Shown here: positions 35,128 through 46,200 of the stretch, piece by piece
Layout: the number at the start of each line of letters is the position of its first letter
Numbering within the stretch: the first letter of the stretch is position 1
Assembly (NCBI GenBank): GCA_033065855.1
Contig: JAVXUO010001478.1
Span: forward strand, 186,001 to 250,000
DNA from: Escallonia rubra
Lineage: Eukaryota; Streptophyta; Magnoliopsida; Escalloniales; Escalloniaceae
Direction of reading: 5' to 3'
DNA: 64,000 bases
The notes under the pieces: generated by a model
What the model saw: only the letters and a program-made list of their open reading frames with translations
Databases searched by the model: none
What the model was told of the DNA's origin: nothing
Position numbers and translations under genes: made by a program

Positions 35128-36219
35128 ATGTTTACAGAGACGCGCATTACACGTTGATTTACGGACGCTCGTGTGAAACATCCCGGCTCACGTTTCTATA
35201 CCCTTAAGTAAATACAGTAATTTTTGATGCTTTACTTTTTTAACTTTTTTCCCCCCTTCGAATTTTTTAGGGTACAGCTAATGCTTGTACAAGCATGTAC
35301 AGCTGACATGGGGTTTCCATTGTTTTTCCCTTTTCCTCCTCATAGCTCTATACTATTGACCAGTAAGGTGAATAAGGGTTGATGGCAGTTTTGACTTTCT
35401 ATAAGTTTCTTTCCAGAGCTCTGTTCATGTATTTTTCCACCTCTTGGTAGTGTTCAACAAGCGAGCGCGTGTGTTAATTTGCAAGAAAGTTGCCATTCAT
35501 AGAAGGTTTTGGTGCTCTTAATCACAATTTGTGAAATGAAGACAAGGATCTGTGTGAATGATATGAGAAGATGGTGACAATGGTGAAGAGGCATGCATGA
35601 ACATGTCTCATTTGTCTCATGTCTTCCTTTTTGGACCTGGGTTTGCTCTTAATGATTCAAGAGAGTCAAACAACCAGATGGGCATCAGGAAGGGGGTGGG
35701 GGGGCGGTGATCGCTAACTTTTCTGTGATTGGTAGGATGAAAGGCACAATTCAAAAATTAAGAGTAAACAAGACGTGATTAATTGAGTCAAAATCAAACT
35801 AATTATAAGACTAAACATAGCTTCTATATGATTAATCAGCCATGTCGGCAATACTATGTAGAGAGAAAATTGCTGGTTAGTTGTCTCGTGACATATTTAG
35901 AGTGCAAAATTGTGAAGAAAAAATATAGTCGTACAAGTTATTGTATTTATACGTTTGGAACGACCGGAAGATGTAGCCTATTAGGCATGTTTATTTTTTT
36001 ATCTACTACTTTGATTTGTGGGGCATTTCGGGGTACGTGATCCTTTCATCAGTACGTCAATTTCTAAACCATTAGCCCTGATCAAACTCCGAGAATGTAA
36101 ATTCGACTCAGAATTGTCGAAATGGCTTGGAATTTTTGTTTTTGAGGATATCAAAATGGTAATTGGATAAAACTTTCGTTTCGTTGTCCTCTTTGAAAAA
36201 ATCAACCGAAACTTTTCTC
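35128..36219. other. 3' flank of the RING gene and intergenic sequence
   Basis: No gene is seen. A G-run 'gggggtggggggg' lies near 35692. The open frames at 35783-36040 and 35999-36205 have no recognisable domain. Confidence 0.45.
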
Positions 36220-36318
36220 AAGCGTCTTTTGTGAGACTACTTGAGCAACATTGCCAATACAAGGGTATTTTGTTTTAGACTACTTGTTTTTGCCCAAGTA
36301 GTCTAACAAAAGACGCTT
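36220..36318. repeat. 99-bp foldback with 29-bp arms
   Basis: Arm 36220-36248 begins 'aagcgtcttttgtgagac' and arm 36290-36318 ends 'gtctaacaaaagacgctt'; 27 of 29 positions pair, around a 41-nt loop. Part of the loop (36250-36278, 'ttgccaatac...ttttgttttaga') is repeated almost exactly at about 36503-36531. It could be a tiny MITE, or a hairpin RNA if transcribed. Confidence 0.7.
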
Positions 36319-36779
36319 CAGAAAAACCTAATTGATACTGGTTGGTAGGCATCACTAAGCTGGTCAACGTTGCTCTGGCCAGGTATATATCTGGTACTTT
36401 TGGTGCGGGCTGGAGAGTCCTTGATTTCCTTTTGGACTCCGGAACTTGACCTTGATAGTTTGCTGCCCTTCAAGACTTTCAAACAGACAGGGGTCTTTCT
36501 TTTTGCCAATACATGGGTATTTTGTTTTAGATTGAGTGTTTATGGCTTCATTTATTTTTGTAGCACATCCTTCGATTGGATTCTATAAAGGAGTAAGGCC
36601 GCATTTAAGGGCGGATAAGCCAAGATATCATATCTTAATGGACAAGGTTGGATAAGGTATATATCATATCCCGCTAACAGGATTATCTTGCCCACAGTTC
36701 ACCCCCTCACCCCACGCTACCTTATCCGGTCCTTATTTGCATGGCTAAACGTCGGATAAGATTATTTCTATCCTATCCG
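36319..36779. other. Intergenic, possible older element around the hAT insertion
   Basis: No gene is seen. From about 36597 the sequence has repeated 'ggataag'/'ttatccg' words, and 'ttatccggtgtgccaaacac' resumes after the hAT element at 38669. This suggests the hAT landed in an older GGATAAG-type MITE. Confidence 0.4.
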
Positions 36780-38669
36780 TAGAGGTGTCAATGGGGCAGA
36801 CTTGGGCCGGCTCGGGCCAGAAGTGAAAAAGGGCCAAGGCTGGGCCGCTGTGGTGGGGAAACGAGCTGGGCCGGGCCAGAGAAGAGGGGTATTTAGGCTC
36901 AGTCCAAGCCTTGGCCCTAGGCCCAATATTTAGGACCAAGCTTGGGTCGGGCCCGGGCCTAACCTGTGTTTTTTTTTTAAAAAAATTCTTGTTATTCAAA
37001 GTAACGACTTTAATTTCGGTATTTTCTTGTTATTATGTAAGCAAATTGTAATGTAATAATGTGTGTGATACACACACAAATTTGCAACGGCTATTGCTAA
37101 AAGATCTTCGTGTTGTTCAACCATAGCAGAACCATGTTAAATTCATGGTCAAGGATATACGTCATCACAAAAAATAAAAAACAAGTTATAGGTCTGACTT
37201 GGATTCAATCTCTTCAGGATTATTTATAGGCTGCTTCTAATTGCACATGAGTTAGGTCTGCCACAGAATCTCTAGCTAATAATGACTCGAAAAGTCGATT
37301 GCCGAATTTCCTATAGTTGAAATGATTTCTTTCTCATGTCAACAACGGTACAAAGAAAACAATATGGTATGTTGAATGTACATACTATTATTTTTTGGCG
37401 ACAAACAAGTCACAACACTACAGGATTCAATCTCGTCAGGTCCGAACCTAAGTGGAAGCAGAGATAACTTGGTATAACAATGCATCATCAGATATTCTGA
37501 ACTAAAGTTACATAATTATCATGCTTTAAGTAAGAAAAAATTATTAGAACAGAAAGAACTCTATTGTCCATTCCTAAAATGCAGCATCTATATGAGGCAC
37601 ATGTCTTTGATAGTCTCGTCTCCCTTGCAAAATCTTCAACCAGTTTAGATTCGAGGTCATACTGATCATTCTCCCGATCGATCACTGAAGATATATGAGA
37701 AGCGTAGATCACCATCATCATCATTATGATCATTGAGGGAGCCAAAAATTATACTATGTGAAGATTTTAGTCACCACTATAACAAAATTGATCTAATATG
37801 ACCATATTTGGTGCAGCAAACGACGTCTTATAATATTGAAGCATTTCTAGTCTTCAATTTCATATGATCAACGAAAAGATTCATATCTGCATTAGGACTA
37901 GTATCACATCTATATTGAGGTTATATAATTTGTGTACTTTTTTACATTCTTATTATGGATTTTTTTTTTGTGAACACGCACAATAGTTTAAAAATAATTC
38001 GAATAAATGCTACTCACATTTAGCACTCGTAAGTATATAAGTTAATTATATGCATATGAAAATATATATTTAAGATTGAGTAGTGAGAAAAGCACTAGTC
38101 AAAACTTGAGTTTATCTATGCAAAAAAAAAAAAAAGTATGTAGAATTTTAATGTGAAGTGGAAAACAACAAAACATAGGAAACTGATAAATTCAATCCAA
38201 ACTTACACTATCTTAAATTCCAAATGGGATTAATGACAATTATTAATAACACATTCTTAACCTCAAAGACAAACATAGCGTGGAAGAGTTCAGATCTCAG
38301 CATATATATTAGGAATATTCAACTTTTTAACTTTAATGCTTGAACCAAATATAATGTTGGTAACACAAAAAACTTTAAATAACAAATATGGCCGTTGGGG
38401 GGAAAAGGGGGGGAAAATAATTTTGAAAATCCGTAGGGCCAGCCACTTTAGGGCCAGAAAAGGGCCGAAGCCCAGGCCAAAAATCAGGCCAAACCGGGCC
38501 AGCCCGTTTTTTTGGGGCCTGACCCAGGCTTTTTCTGCAAATATCTGTCCTGGTCCAAGCCCTAAAAACACGGGCCGCTACTGTTCACATATTGTGCCGA
38601 GCCAGCCCGGGCAAAAAATGGGCCGGGTCGGGCCAGCCCGCGGGCCACCCGGCCCTTTTGACACCTCTA
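36780..38669. mobile_element. hAT-like element, 1.9 kb, TIR TAGAGGTGTCAA
   Basis: Ends 'tagaggtgtcaatgggg' and '...cccttttgacacctcta' are inverted. Flanks 'cctatccg' (36772-36779) and 'cttatccg' (38670-38677) are an 8-bp TSD with 7 matches. Subterminal regions are packed with 'gggccgggc'/'gggcccaggc' words, as in many plant hAT elements. The interior encodes no transposase. Part of it, about 37785-38400, is related to pieces of the large intron of the downstream receptor kinase gene (58555-58837, 59503-59677, 61702-61875). Confidence 0.8.
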
Positions 38670-38904
38670 CTTATCCGGTGTGCCAAACACAATGTAAAAG
38701 TCCAAATAATGAACCTATACACTGTTATATATCCTCATATTATTCTCTTTGATTAACAAAGTTCTTAGACCTTCATTAAAGGGGAAAAAAACAAAGACTT
38801 TTAAATGCCTTTTCCCGTTGCTTTTGCATCCTCTTATGAGATGTTTGAGTACTCCTACCAATTTACATGTTTAAGCTACTAATGCAATTCTTGTGACTAA
38901 TTGT

Positions 38905-40255
38905 TGTTATCCCATCTTGGTGTTGTTATCCCATCTTGGTAATGCACATTTGGACCACTGATATCCCAACCTGGCTGTGCACACTTGGACCCATGTTATC
39001 CCAATCTGATTGTGCACATTTGAACCTATGTTATCTCAACCCACCTGCAAACATTTGGACCGCCCAGCTAGAGCGCCGTCTCCACGTCATGTGCCTCTGG
39101 CACGATACTCGTCTATGCAACACTAGTCGTTATGCCCGAGCATCGTCTTTTCGTCACGTGCCCCTGGCACGACACCAGTCTCTGCAACACTAGTCGCTGC
39201 GCCTGAACTCCATCTCTGTGTCGCGCCCTCGGCATGATGCCCGTCTCTGTGGCGCTAGTCGCCGAGCCTAAGCGTCGTCTCCCCGTCACGTGCCCTCGGC
39301 ATGACGCCCGACTACCCGACACATGTAGCCGCGCCCATGCGCCGTTTCCATATCAAGTGCCCCCGATACGCTACGCATCCTCCGCCCTGCTTATACAAAT
39401 ACGCCCCATGGCATCCTGTCACACTACTGCGCCCCCACATTGGTCTATCCTTTTACCATACCATGCACACCTTGCCTTGGTATTGGAACATGCTCCAACC
39501 CATTCCCGGAGTGTGCAGCACACCGCGTGGATAAACGACTCCTCTAGGACACTATATCCGCCAGGGAGCTCCAAGTGCTTCGTCATGAAGACTCCCATTT
39601 TGCCAGGTAGACAATTCCTTCTGGAAGCTATCTCAACCTGTCGAGTAGGCAACTCTTCCAGGACACTACCTTGGCGCACTCTGACACAAGGACTTACTTG
39701 CGGGAATAGGCAACTCCTCTAGGACACTATCTCCACCGCTATCTCGGCCCGTCGAATAGGTGATTCCTCCGGGACACTACCTTTGGCGTGCTTCGAGTGC
39801 TCTGGCACAAGGACTCACCCATGGGGATAGGCTCGCTCTTTAAGACATTATCTCTGCCAGGGAGCTCCACGTGCTCCGGCGTGAAAACTCCCCATCTGCC
39901 AGGTAAACGACTCTTTCGATAAGCTATCTCGACCATCGGGTTGGCTACTCCTCCAGGACACTACCTTGGCACGCTCTGAGTGCTCCGGCACAAGGACTCA
40001 CCCGCAGGGATAGGCTCGTTCTCTAAGACGTTATCTCCGCCAAGGAGCTTTAAGTGCTCTGGCATGAAGACTCCCCTTCTGCCAGTTAGGCTACTACTTC
40101 CGGACATTGCCACAAGTGCTTTTTTAAAGATATGCCGAGATCTAGTGCACCCCGAGGTCGTGGAGGCTACCTCCGCAGACCTGCTTCGGCCCAGTCAGCC
40201 CCCTTCCCCAGGATTGATGACGCGGCTATACTGATGGGCAGCTGATGGCATCAGT
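38905..40255 (+). repeat. GC-rich repeat with internal tandem arrays, LTR-like
   Basis: The first part (about 39065-39350) has 4-5 units of about 66 bp built on 'cgtcacgtgcc(c/t)(t/c)cggcatgacgcccgtctctg'. The second part (about 39535-40130) has units built on 'ctcctctaggacactatctccgccagggagctcc', with a larger 191-bp period. An inverted, diverged relative lies at 59678-61701; both contain 'ccatgcacaccttgccttgg'. All open frames in it are side effects of high GC content. It is probably an LTR or other part of a high-copy element; no pol domain is present, so its class is undetermined. Confidence 0.55.
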
Positions 40256-40259
40256 AGCT

Positions 40260-40544
40260 TTAGTACATGGTGAGACAATAATATTTTGTTGAATTAAAGC
40301 ATATTTGTTGCAAAATATATAACGTCTCCCTTTTCGTCATTTGTAGTTTCTACTACATATGTACCTTGAGGTATCACAAGTGGGATACCTCTTCTAGCCA
40401 CCTCGAAGTAGAGGTTTACTGCTCATCTCCTTAACAATTAGTATGTTTTCAATTTTCAAAGCTCAATTCATAACCTATCTAACTTAATTCTTTGTTTTTT
40501 TGGGATTGACGTATCTCTTGTGATTTCTTGTAATTAGCTTTGTT
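40260..40544. other. Left flank of the CACTA relic, no gene seen
   Basis: AT-rich sequence between the GC-rich repeat and the first recognisable CACTA coding remnant. I looked here for the 5' CACTA terminus (CACTACAAGAAA) and did not find it. Confidence 0.4.
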
Positions 40545-41268
40545 GAAGATTGCGTTAGGACCAAAATCGGTCCTATTATCAAGGCCCACCTCCCACGGCC
40601 TTATCCGACATGCAAGGCGTGGACCGAACCAGACAAGAAACTTGTCTGAAGGAAGTTCTTGGTAAGGATTGTCTATTTTTCATTGTTGTATTTGGTTTTA
40701 GTCGTACATTATTGCTGAATTTTTCTTGCTAATTCTGTTTAAAATTATGTTGAATTATGTTCAGGACTACTTCAAAATCGAGTCTGACTGAGACCAAGAA
40801 CTGGATGTTCAATGCAATGAGGCAAGCTCTAGCTCGGGCTAACGCGATAGATATTTCTATGGCCAGGAAATTCAACCCCAAGTACTTCTCAAAAGCCAGG
40901 TGGGAATAGCTAGTGGATCATTGGTGTACAGCTGAATGGGCCAAGCTCAGTGAGTGAGGCAAGGATATGGCGAGTAGTGAGAAGAAGATGAAGCATATTG
41001 TTATATCACGTCCATATGTTGTGCACAATCTGAAGCTAAAAGAAGACGACCCTGACAAAAGGCCCCCTACGATGCTCCAAGGCTTTGAGTTCACACACAA
41101 AAATAAAAACGGAAAGTGGATTTCTGAGAGCACAGAGCAGTTTGCGGTGAGCAATCAACTATTCTTCACTTTTGCATTCCTATTGTATCCTTATTGGTTG
41201 CGACCAGTTGCATTCCTATAATATTTATTACTTTCTTAAACAGAATGCATATAAGGAAAAACTTCAGG
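40545..41268 (+). pseudogene. CACTA (En/Spm) transposase-type gene fragment, left part
   Basis: Broken reading frames carry the features of plant En/Spm-associated proteins (transposase_24/Ptta type): 'WMFNAMRQALARA', 'KFNPKYFSKARWE' then a stop, 'LVDHWCTAEW', then 'HNLKLKEDDPDKRPP' and 'FEFTHKNKNGKWISESTEQF', followed by an intron-like GT...AG and 'NAYKEKLQ', at which point the LINE interrupts it. Stops at about 40908 and 40956 show decay. The remainder is at 47450-47725. Confidence 0.6.
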
Positions 41269-41306
41269 TCGTTTAAGGTTATGTGGTTAGATAGTACCTT
41301 TAGTAA

Positions 41307-43256
41307 ATGCAGTGTGAAGTAACTATGGCCGCCGCCGACCTCCCTTCAACGGAAGAATCGGATCTCCTGGTAAGAAGCACCAAGAAGTATAAGCGCAGAC
41401 TACCAGATTCCGACGCCAACCCTAGTGTAAACCCAACATTCAATCCTTCACATCTACAACAAACGGATTTTCCTCCTCTCAATCCAGGTTCTATTGCAGA
41501 TCCAAGTGGCATAATTGACCCAATACCTCAAATCAAATCCTCGTTTGTGGAAACCTTATCAAAATCATCCCTGTACTGTGGGGATGAGGAGGATGCGGAG
41601 ACCGAAATGGCAACAATTAGAGCCCAAGCATCTGAAATGGAATCCCGTACGCCAACATTAGCTGCACTGTCCGATCAATGGCCCAGAATTAGAATCTCCC
41701 CTGAAGAGATGAAAAGACTGTGGTCGCCGTGGCGGCGTGGGCTCATCGTCAAATTGCTAGGCCGAACAGTGGGATTTCGACTCTTATACCAGCGCATGAA
41801 AAGTTTGTGGAAATTACGAGGGGATTTTGAAGCAGTAGATCTTGGCAATGACTTCTATGTTGTCAGATTTCAAACCAGAGAAGATTATGCACATGTTCTA
41901 TTGGATGGACCTTGGGTAATTCTCGGACATTACCTCACTGTGCAAAAGTGGAAACCCCAATTTCGACCTCATACAGAAGAAATCACATCGACTTTGGCAT
42001 GGGTCCGCTTTCCAGAATTACCTATTGAATATTTCGATGAAGAAATAATGATGCGCATGGGGAATACGTTGGGAACGGCCGTCAAAGCCGACAAGCAAAC
42101 GGCGGATTCAGCCAGAGGGAAGTTTGCTCGTGTTTGCATTGAACTGAATCTAAGTAAGCCACTGATTCCTAAGGTATGGTTGAATGGCCACCTACAAAAT
42201 GTTGAATACGAGGGATTGTATGCAGTTTGTTTTCATTGCGGGAAATATGGACATAAGCTCGAAAGTTGCCCGTCACTAAGGAAAACACCACCGGATTCCG
42301 ATCATGCCCCGATAGAGGAACAAGATGATGGTTCATCTGGAATGAATTTGGATACCGGTTCGGGTTTAAATCCGACCCACGATCCAGGTACGACAATTCA
42401 GGAACAAGCTTATGGACCTTGGATGATTGTACAACCTCGGTCCCGACGTAATTCATGGGCGTCAAGATCCTCTCCTTCCAAATATGCTCAATTTGGAGAT
42501 TCGAATCCCAGCTCAACGGGACAAAATGCGAAAATATTGCCAAGGAACTCGGGATCCCGTTTCAATGTCCTAACAACTGAGGAGTTAACAGAAGAGGTCC
42601 AAGTTAACAAGGAAGGAACCCAGTATGCAAATAGCTTATCAGCGCAACTGCGTATAAGTCAAATACAAGAACCGCATACCAATAGAGGGAACCAGCATTC
42701 TAAAGGAGATCGGATTAAGCAGATCAAGAATCACCAAGCCTCCAAAGCCAAAGAGTCTAATCGCTTGGGAGGTAAGGCCCCCCAGAGCACTACTTCTTCT
42801 AAGAACACAATAAATACCCACATTACTCCCGTGTCAACACCCCTTATCCTAACTACTAGCAGTCAAGCACACAAGAACCAACTTTGTGCTCCCTTCAATC
42901 CAAAACCTTCTCAAGTCAGCTTTCCATCGTCTACAGCAGGAATGATATTTTCAGCTAATTCTATAGTTCCTAATCCTTTTGAACCCAAACTAAATTCCAT
43001 CAATCTATCCACCCCTCATGCTCTGACACATGAACCTGTCAACCCCTCAACTGGTCCTTTGCCTGAAGTTGCCTCCCTCCCTCGACCCCCAGATGGTAAC
43101 TCTGAACATATAGTGAGTTCAAGCAAGGAAAACACACTTCCGTTTACCCATGCAAACGGTAATCTTGACAATGATGGTATGGATAAGTCTGATGCAAATT
43201 TGGAAGTTGCACAAGGCGATAGCAGATGGGGCCAACCTCCCCCAAGTAGTAAATAA
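41307..43256 (+). CDS. LINE ORF1: DUF4283 and CCHC zinc-knuckle protein, 649 aa
   Basis: This is the RNA-binding, gag-like protein of plant L1 elements, which binds the element's RNA in the ribonucleoprotein. Two Met codons are possible: 41307, and 41325 (MAAADLPSTEES), which has the better start context (A at -3, G at +4) and is the more likely start. Numbered from the first Met, residues about 145-300 form the DUF4283 domain (LIVKLLGRTVGF, FYVVRFQTREDY, DGPWVILGHYLTVQKW). A zinc knuckle follows: C308-x2-C311-x4-H316-x4-C321 in CFHCGKYGHKLESC. The C-terminal half is Ser/Pro/Asn-rich and looks disordered. ORF2 begins 29 bases after the stop in another frame. Confidence 0.85.
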   Translation: MQCEVTMAAADLPSTEESDLLVRSTKKYKRRLPDSDANPSVNPTFNPSHLQQTDFPPLNPGSIADPSGIIDPIPQIKSSFVETLSKSSLYCGDEEDAETEMATIRAQASEMESRTPTLAALSDQWPRIRISPEEMKRLWSPWRRGLIVKLLGRTVGFRLLYQRMKSLWKLRGDFEAVDLGNDFYVVRFQTREDYAHVLLDGPWVILGHYLTVQKWKPQFRPHTEEITSTLAWVRFPELPIEYFDEEIMMRMGNTLGTAVKADKQTADSARGKFARVCIELNLSKPLIPKVWLNGHLQNVEYEGLYAVCFHCGKYGHKLESCPSLRKTPPDSDHAPIEEQDDGSSGMNLDTGSGLNPTHDPGTTIQEQAYGPWMIVQPRSRRNSWASRSSPSKYAQFGDSNPSSTGQNAKILPRNSGSRFNVLTTEELTEEVQVNKEGTQYANSLSAQLRISQIQEPHTNRGNQHSKGDRIKQIKNHQASKAKESNRLGGKAPQSTTSSKNTINTHITPVSTPLILTTSSQAHKNQLCAPFNPKPSQVSFPSSTAGMIFSANSIVPNPFEPKLNSINLSTPHALTHEPVNPSTGPLPEVASLPRPPDGNSEHIVSSSKENTLPFTHANGNLDNDGMDKSDANLEVAQGDSRWGQPPPSSK

Positions 43257-43285
43257 GCAGTCTGCTCTTAAATATTTCTTTCATT

Positions 43286-46200
43286 ATGAAAGTTCTTTTA
43301 TGGAATTGTGATGGTGCAGGCAACGCTACCTTCCTCCGTAATCTTGTGGAATTGGTGAAAACCCATAACCCTGAGATTTTTGTCCTTATGGAAGTTCGTG
43401 TTCAAGGCCACCGTTCGGAAGATATCCTTAGACGCACTGGATATAACAAGGTTCATTGCATTGAAACAAGGGGCTTTTCTGGAGGAATTTGGTTGTTTTG
43501 GCGTAAAGACTGGATAGATGTTGAGATACTTCCCTCACATAACCAGGTTTTGAATGCAGTGGTTAAAGGAAATGACAGAGAGGATTGGTTATTTTCGGCA
43601 GTATATGCAACTCCCAATCGAACTACTAAATCAGATTTGTGGAACTATCTTGAGGAAATGACAAGCAATATGCAATTGCCTTGGCTAGTTGCCGGTGATT
43701 TTAACGATATTGCCAACAGCACTGAGAAGTGGGGTGGAATACCGGCATCACGCAATAGGTGCAGCACTTTCGTGAACCGTATAAACTCTTGTCAACTATT
43801 GGATCTGGGATTCCAAGGCCCTCCATTTACTTGGTTCCGAAACCGTAATGGTCATTGTTACCTGAAAGAGAGACTTGACCGCGGTCTTTGCAATAGACAG
43901 TGGCGCTTAAACTTCCCAGAAGCTTTTATCAAACACCTGCCGCGGACACATTCTGACCACTGCCCTATACTTATCGACACAAAAGGTGAAACCCCTCCTG
44001 CCCATTCTTTAAGACCGTTTCGATTTGAAGCGGCATGGTTGACCCATCCTGATTTTAACCGTCTAGTCAAAGACAATTGGATTTATGAACAACAAAACGT
44101 GCAAGGTACAATCTGTCGTTTTGTGGAATCTGTCAAGAGCTGGAATTTTCATGTCTTTGGCAATATTTTTCGAAATAAGAAGATACTCCTTGCGCGTATA
44201 GCTGGTATACAAAGATATCTTGGTACAAAACGCTCAGTCTTCTTAGAGAATTTAGAGAAGAGACTAGTGTGGGCATACAACCATACGCTGCTACAGGAGG
44301 AAATATTCTGGTTCCAGAAGTCTCGATCAAGCTGGTTAAACTTTGGTGATAGGAACACGGCCTACTTTCATATGTCAACAGTAATTAGGCGGAGGAAGAA
44401 TCGTATTGCTTGTCTCAAGGATTCAGAGGGCGGATGGTGTAGCGACCCAATAAGACTAAAGGAATTAGCTGTGCAACACTTCAGAGCTCTTTATTCAGAC
44501 ACCCATGACACTAATAATGGGTTTGATATTAGACCTTTGTTTCCCTGCATATCTCAACAAGAAATGAATTCCTTAGTGACCCCCGTCACTTTAATTGAGG
44601 TTAAGGAGGCTACTTTTAGCATGAAGCCGTATAAATCACCTGGTCCCGATGGCCTTCAGCCTATATTCTTTCAAAGGTACTGGGATATAGTTGGACATTC
44701 GCTTTTGGATACGGTGCAATATGCAATGGATAAAGGATCCTTACCAGAGAGAATAAATGACACGCTCATTTGCCTTATACCGAAGCAGGATAATCCGGAG
44801 ACCTTTTCACATTTTCGGCCTATCTCTCTATGCAATGTTGTCCTGAAAATCATCACCAAGGTATTGGTACGAAGACTACGACCTTTCCTCGCCAAATGGA
44901 TAGAACCCACGCAATGTAGCTTCATTCCTGAGCGACAGGCCAGTGATAACATTGTTGTGGTCCAAGAGATGATTCATACAATCCGACGCTTTAAAGGCAA
45001 GAAAGGGGGTATGGTCATTAAAGTAGACTTGGAAAAAGCTTATGATCGAGTAAATTGGCATTTTCTACAGGACACACTGGTTGACATGGGGTTACCTGCA
45101 CCATGGATATCTTTGATTATGGAATCTGTCACATCCACCAAGTTTTCAATCTTATGGAATGGTGAGCGTACTGAGTGCTTCACTCCTTCTAGAGGTATTC
45201 GACAGGGAGACCCTCTTTCTCCTTACCTCTTTGTCTTCTGCATGGAATGTCTCACGCACATGATCAATGAAAGCGTTCGTCAAAAAGTCTGGAAACCCAT
45301 TAAGCCTGCTAGAGGGGGTCCGAATATCTCACACATATTTTTTGCTGATGATTTATTGTTGTTCACTGAAGCATCAACACAGCAAGCTGTAGTTTTGCAA
45401 CAAGTATTAGAGAAATTTTGTGCAATTTCAGGCCAAAAAATGAACCTCCACAAGTCCAAGATCTATGTTTCTCCTAACATTCCAGGCAGAACTGCAAGAG
45501 CCATCAGCACTACTTGTCAAATTCCTTTGACCAGTAACTTGGGACGGTATTTAGGAATCCCCCTATTACATGAGAGAATTCGCAAAAACACATATAACTT
45601 TGTACTAGAGAAAGTGCAAAAACGACTTTCTAACTGGAAGGCAGCATGTCTCTCTCTAGCAAGCAGGGTAACTCTTATCAAGTCCGTCACATCCACTATT
45701 CCTACATATGTTATGCAATCTACCAAAATTCCCAAGGCAATCTGTCATGCCATTGATAGATGCAATAAAAGATTTCTCTGGGGAGGATCTACAGATTGCA
45801 AAAAGCTACATCTTCTAAAGTGGGATACTGTTTGCCAAAGCAAGAGTGCGGGAGGGCTAGGCCTAAGGAAGATGTCAGAGGTTAACAAAGTCTTGATGGC
45901 CAAAATGGGTTGGAGAATACTAACTCAGAAGTCATCCTTATGGGTAAGAGTATTAGCCAGCAAATACATGAACCATGGACAAGACCCCTGGAGTCCTGCA
46001 CGTTCAAATTCATCTTATGTATGGAGAAGTATTATCCACGGCAGAGACATTTTGACACAAGGAATCAAGAGAAGAATTGGCAACGGTCGGGCTACATATT
46101 TTTGGAAGGATAAGTGGCTGGTAGAACAACCTCTTGCTGATTTGGTAATTGCGCCACTTTCAAGCACGCAAGAGGAGCAGATGGTTCACGAGTTATGGGA

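Noticed and set aside
34731..35207. Long overlapping frames on both strands over the RING gene (138, 152 and 123 codons)
   Set aside because: They are shadows of the GC-rich RING-H2 coding frame; the translations are Arg/Ala/Pro-rich with no domain.
39113..40234. Several 60-160-codon frames in the GC-rich repeat, and similar ones at 60640-61459
   Set aside because: They follow the tandem units of a non-coding repeat, and the frames differ between the two related copies.
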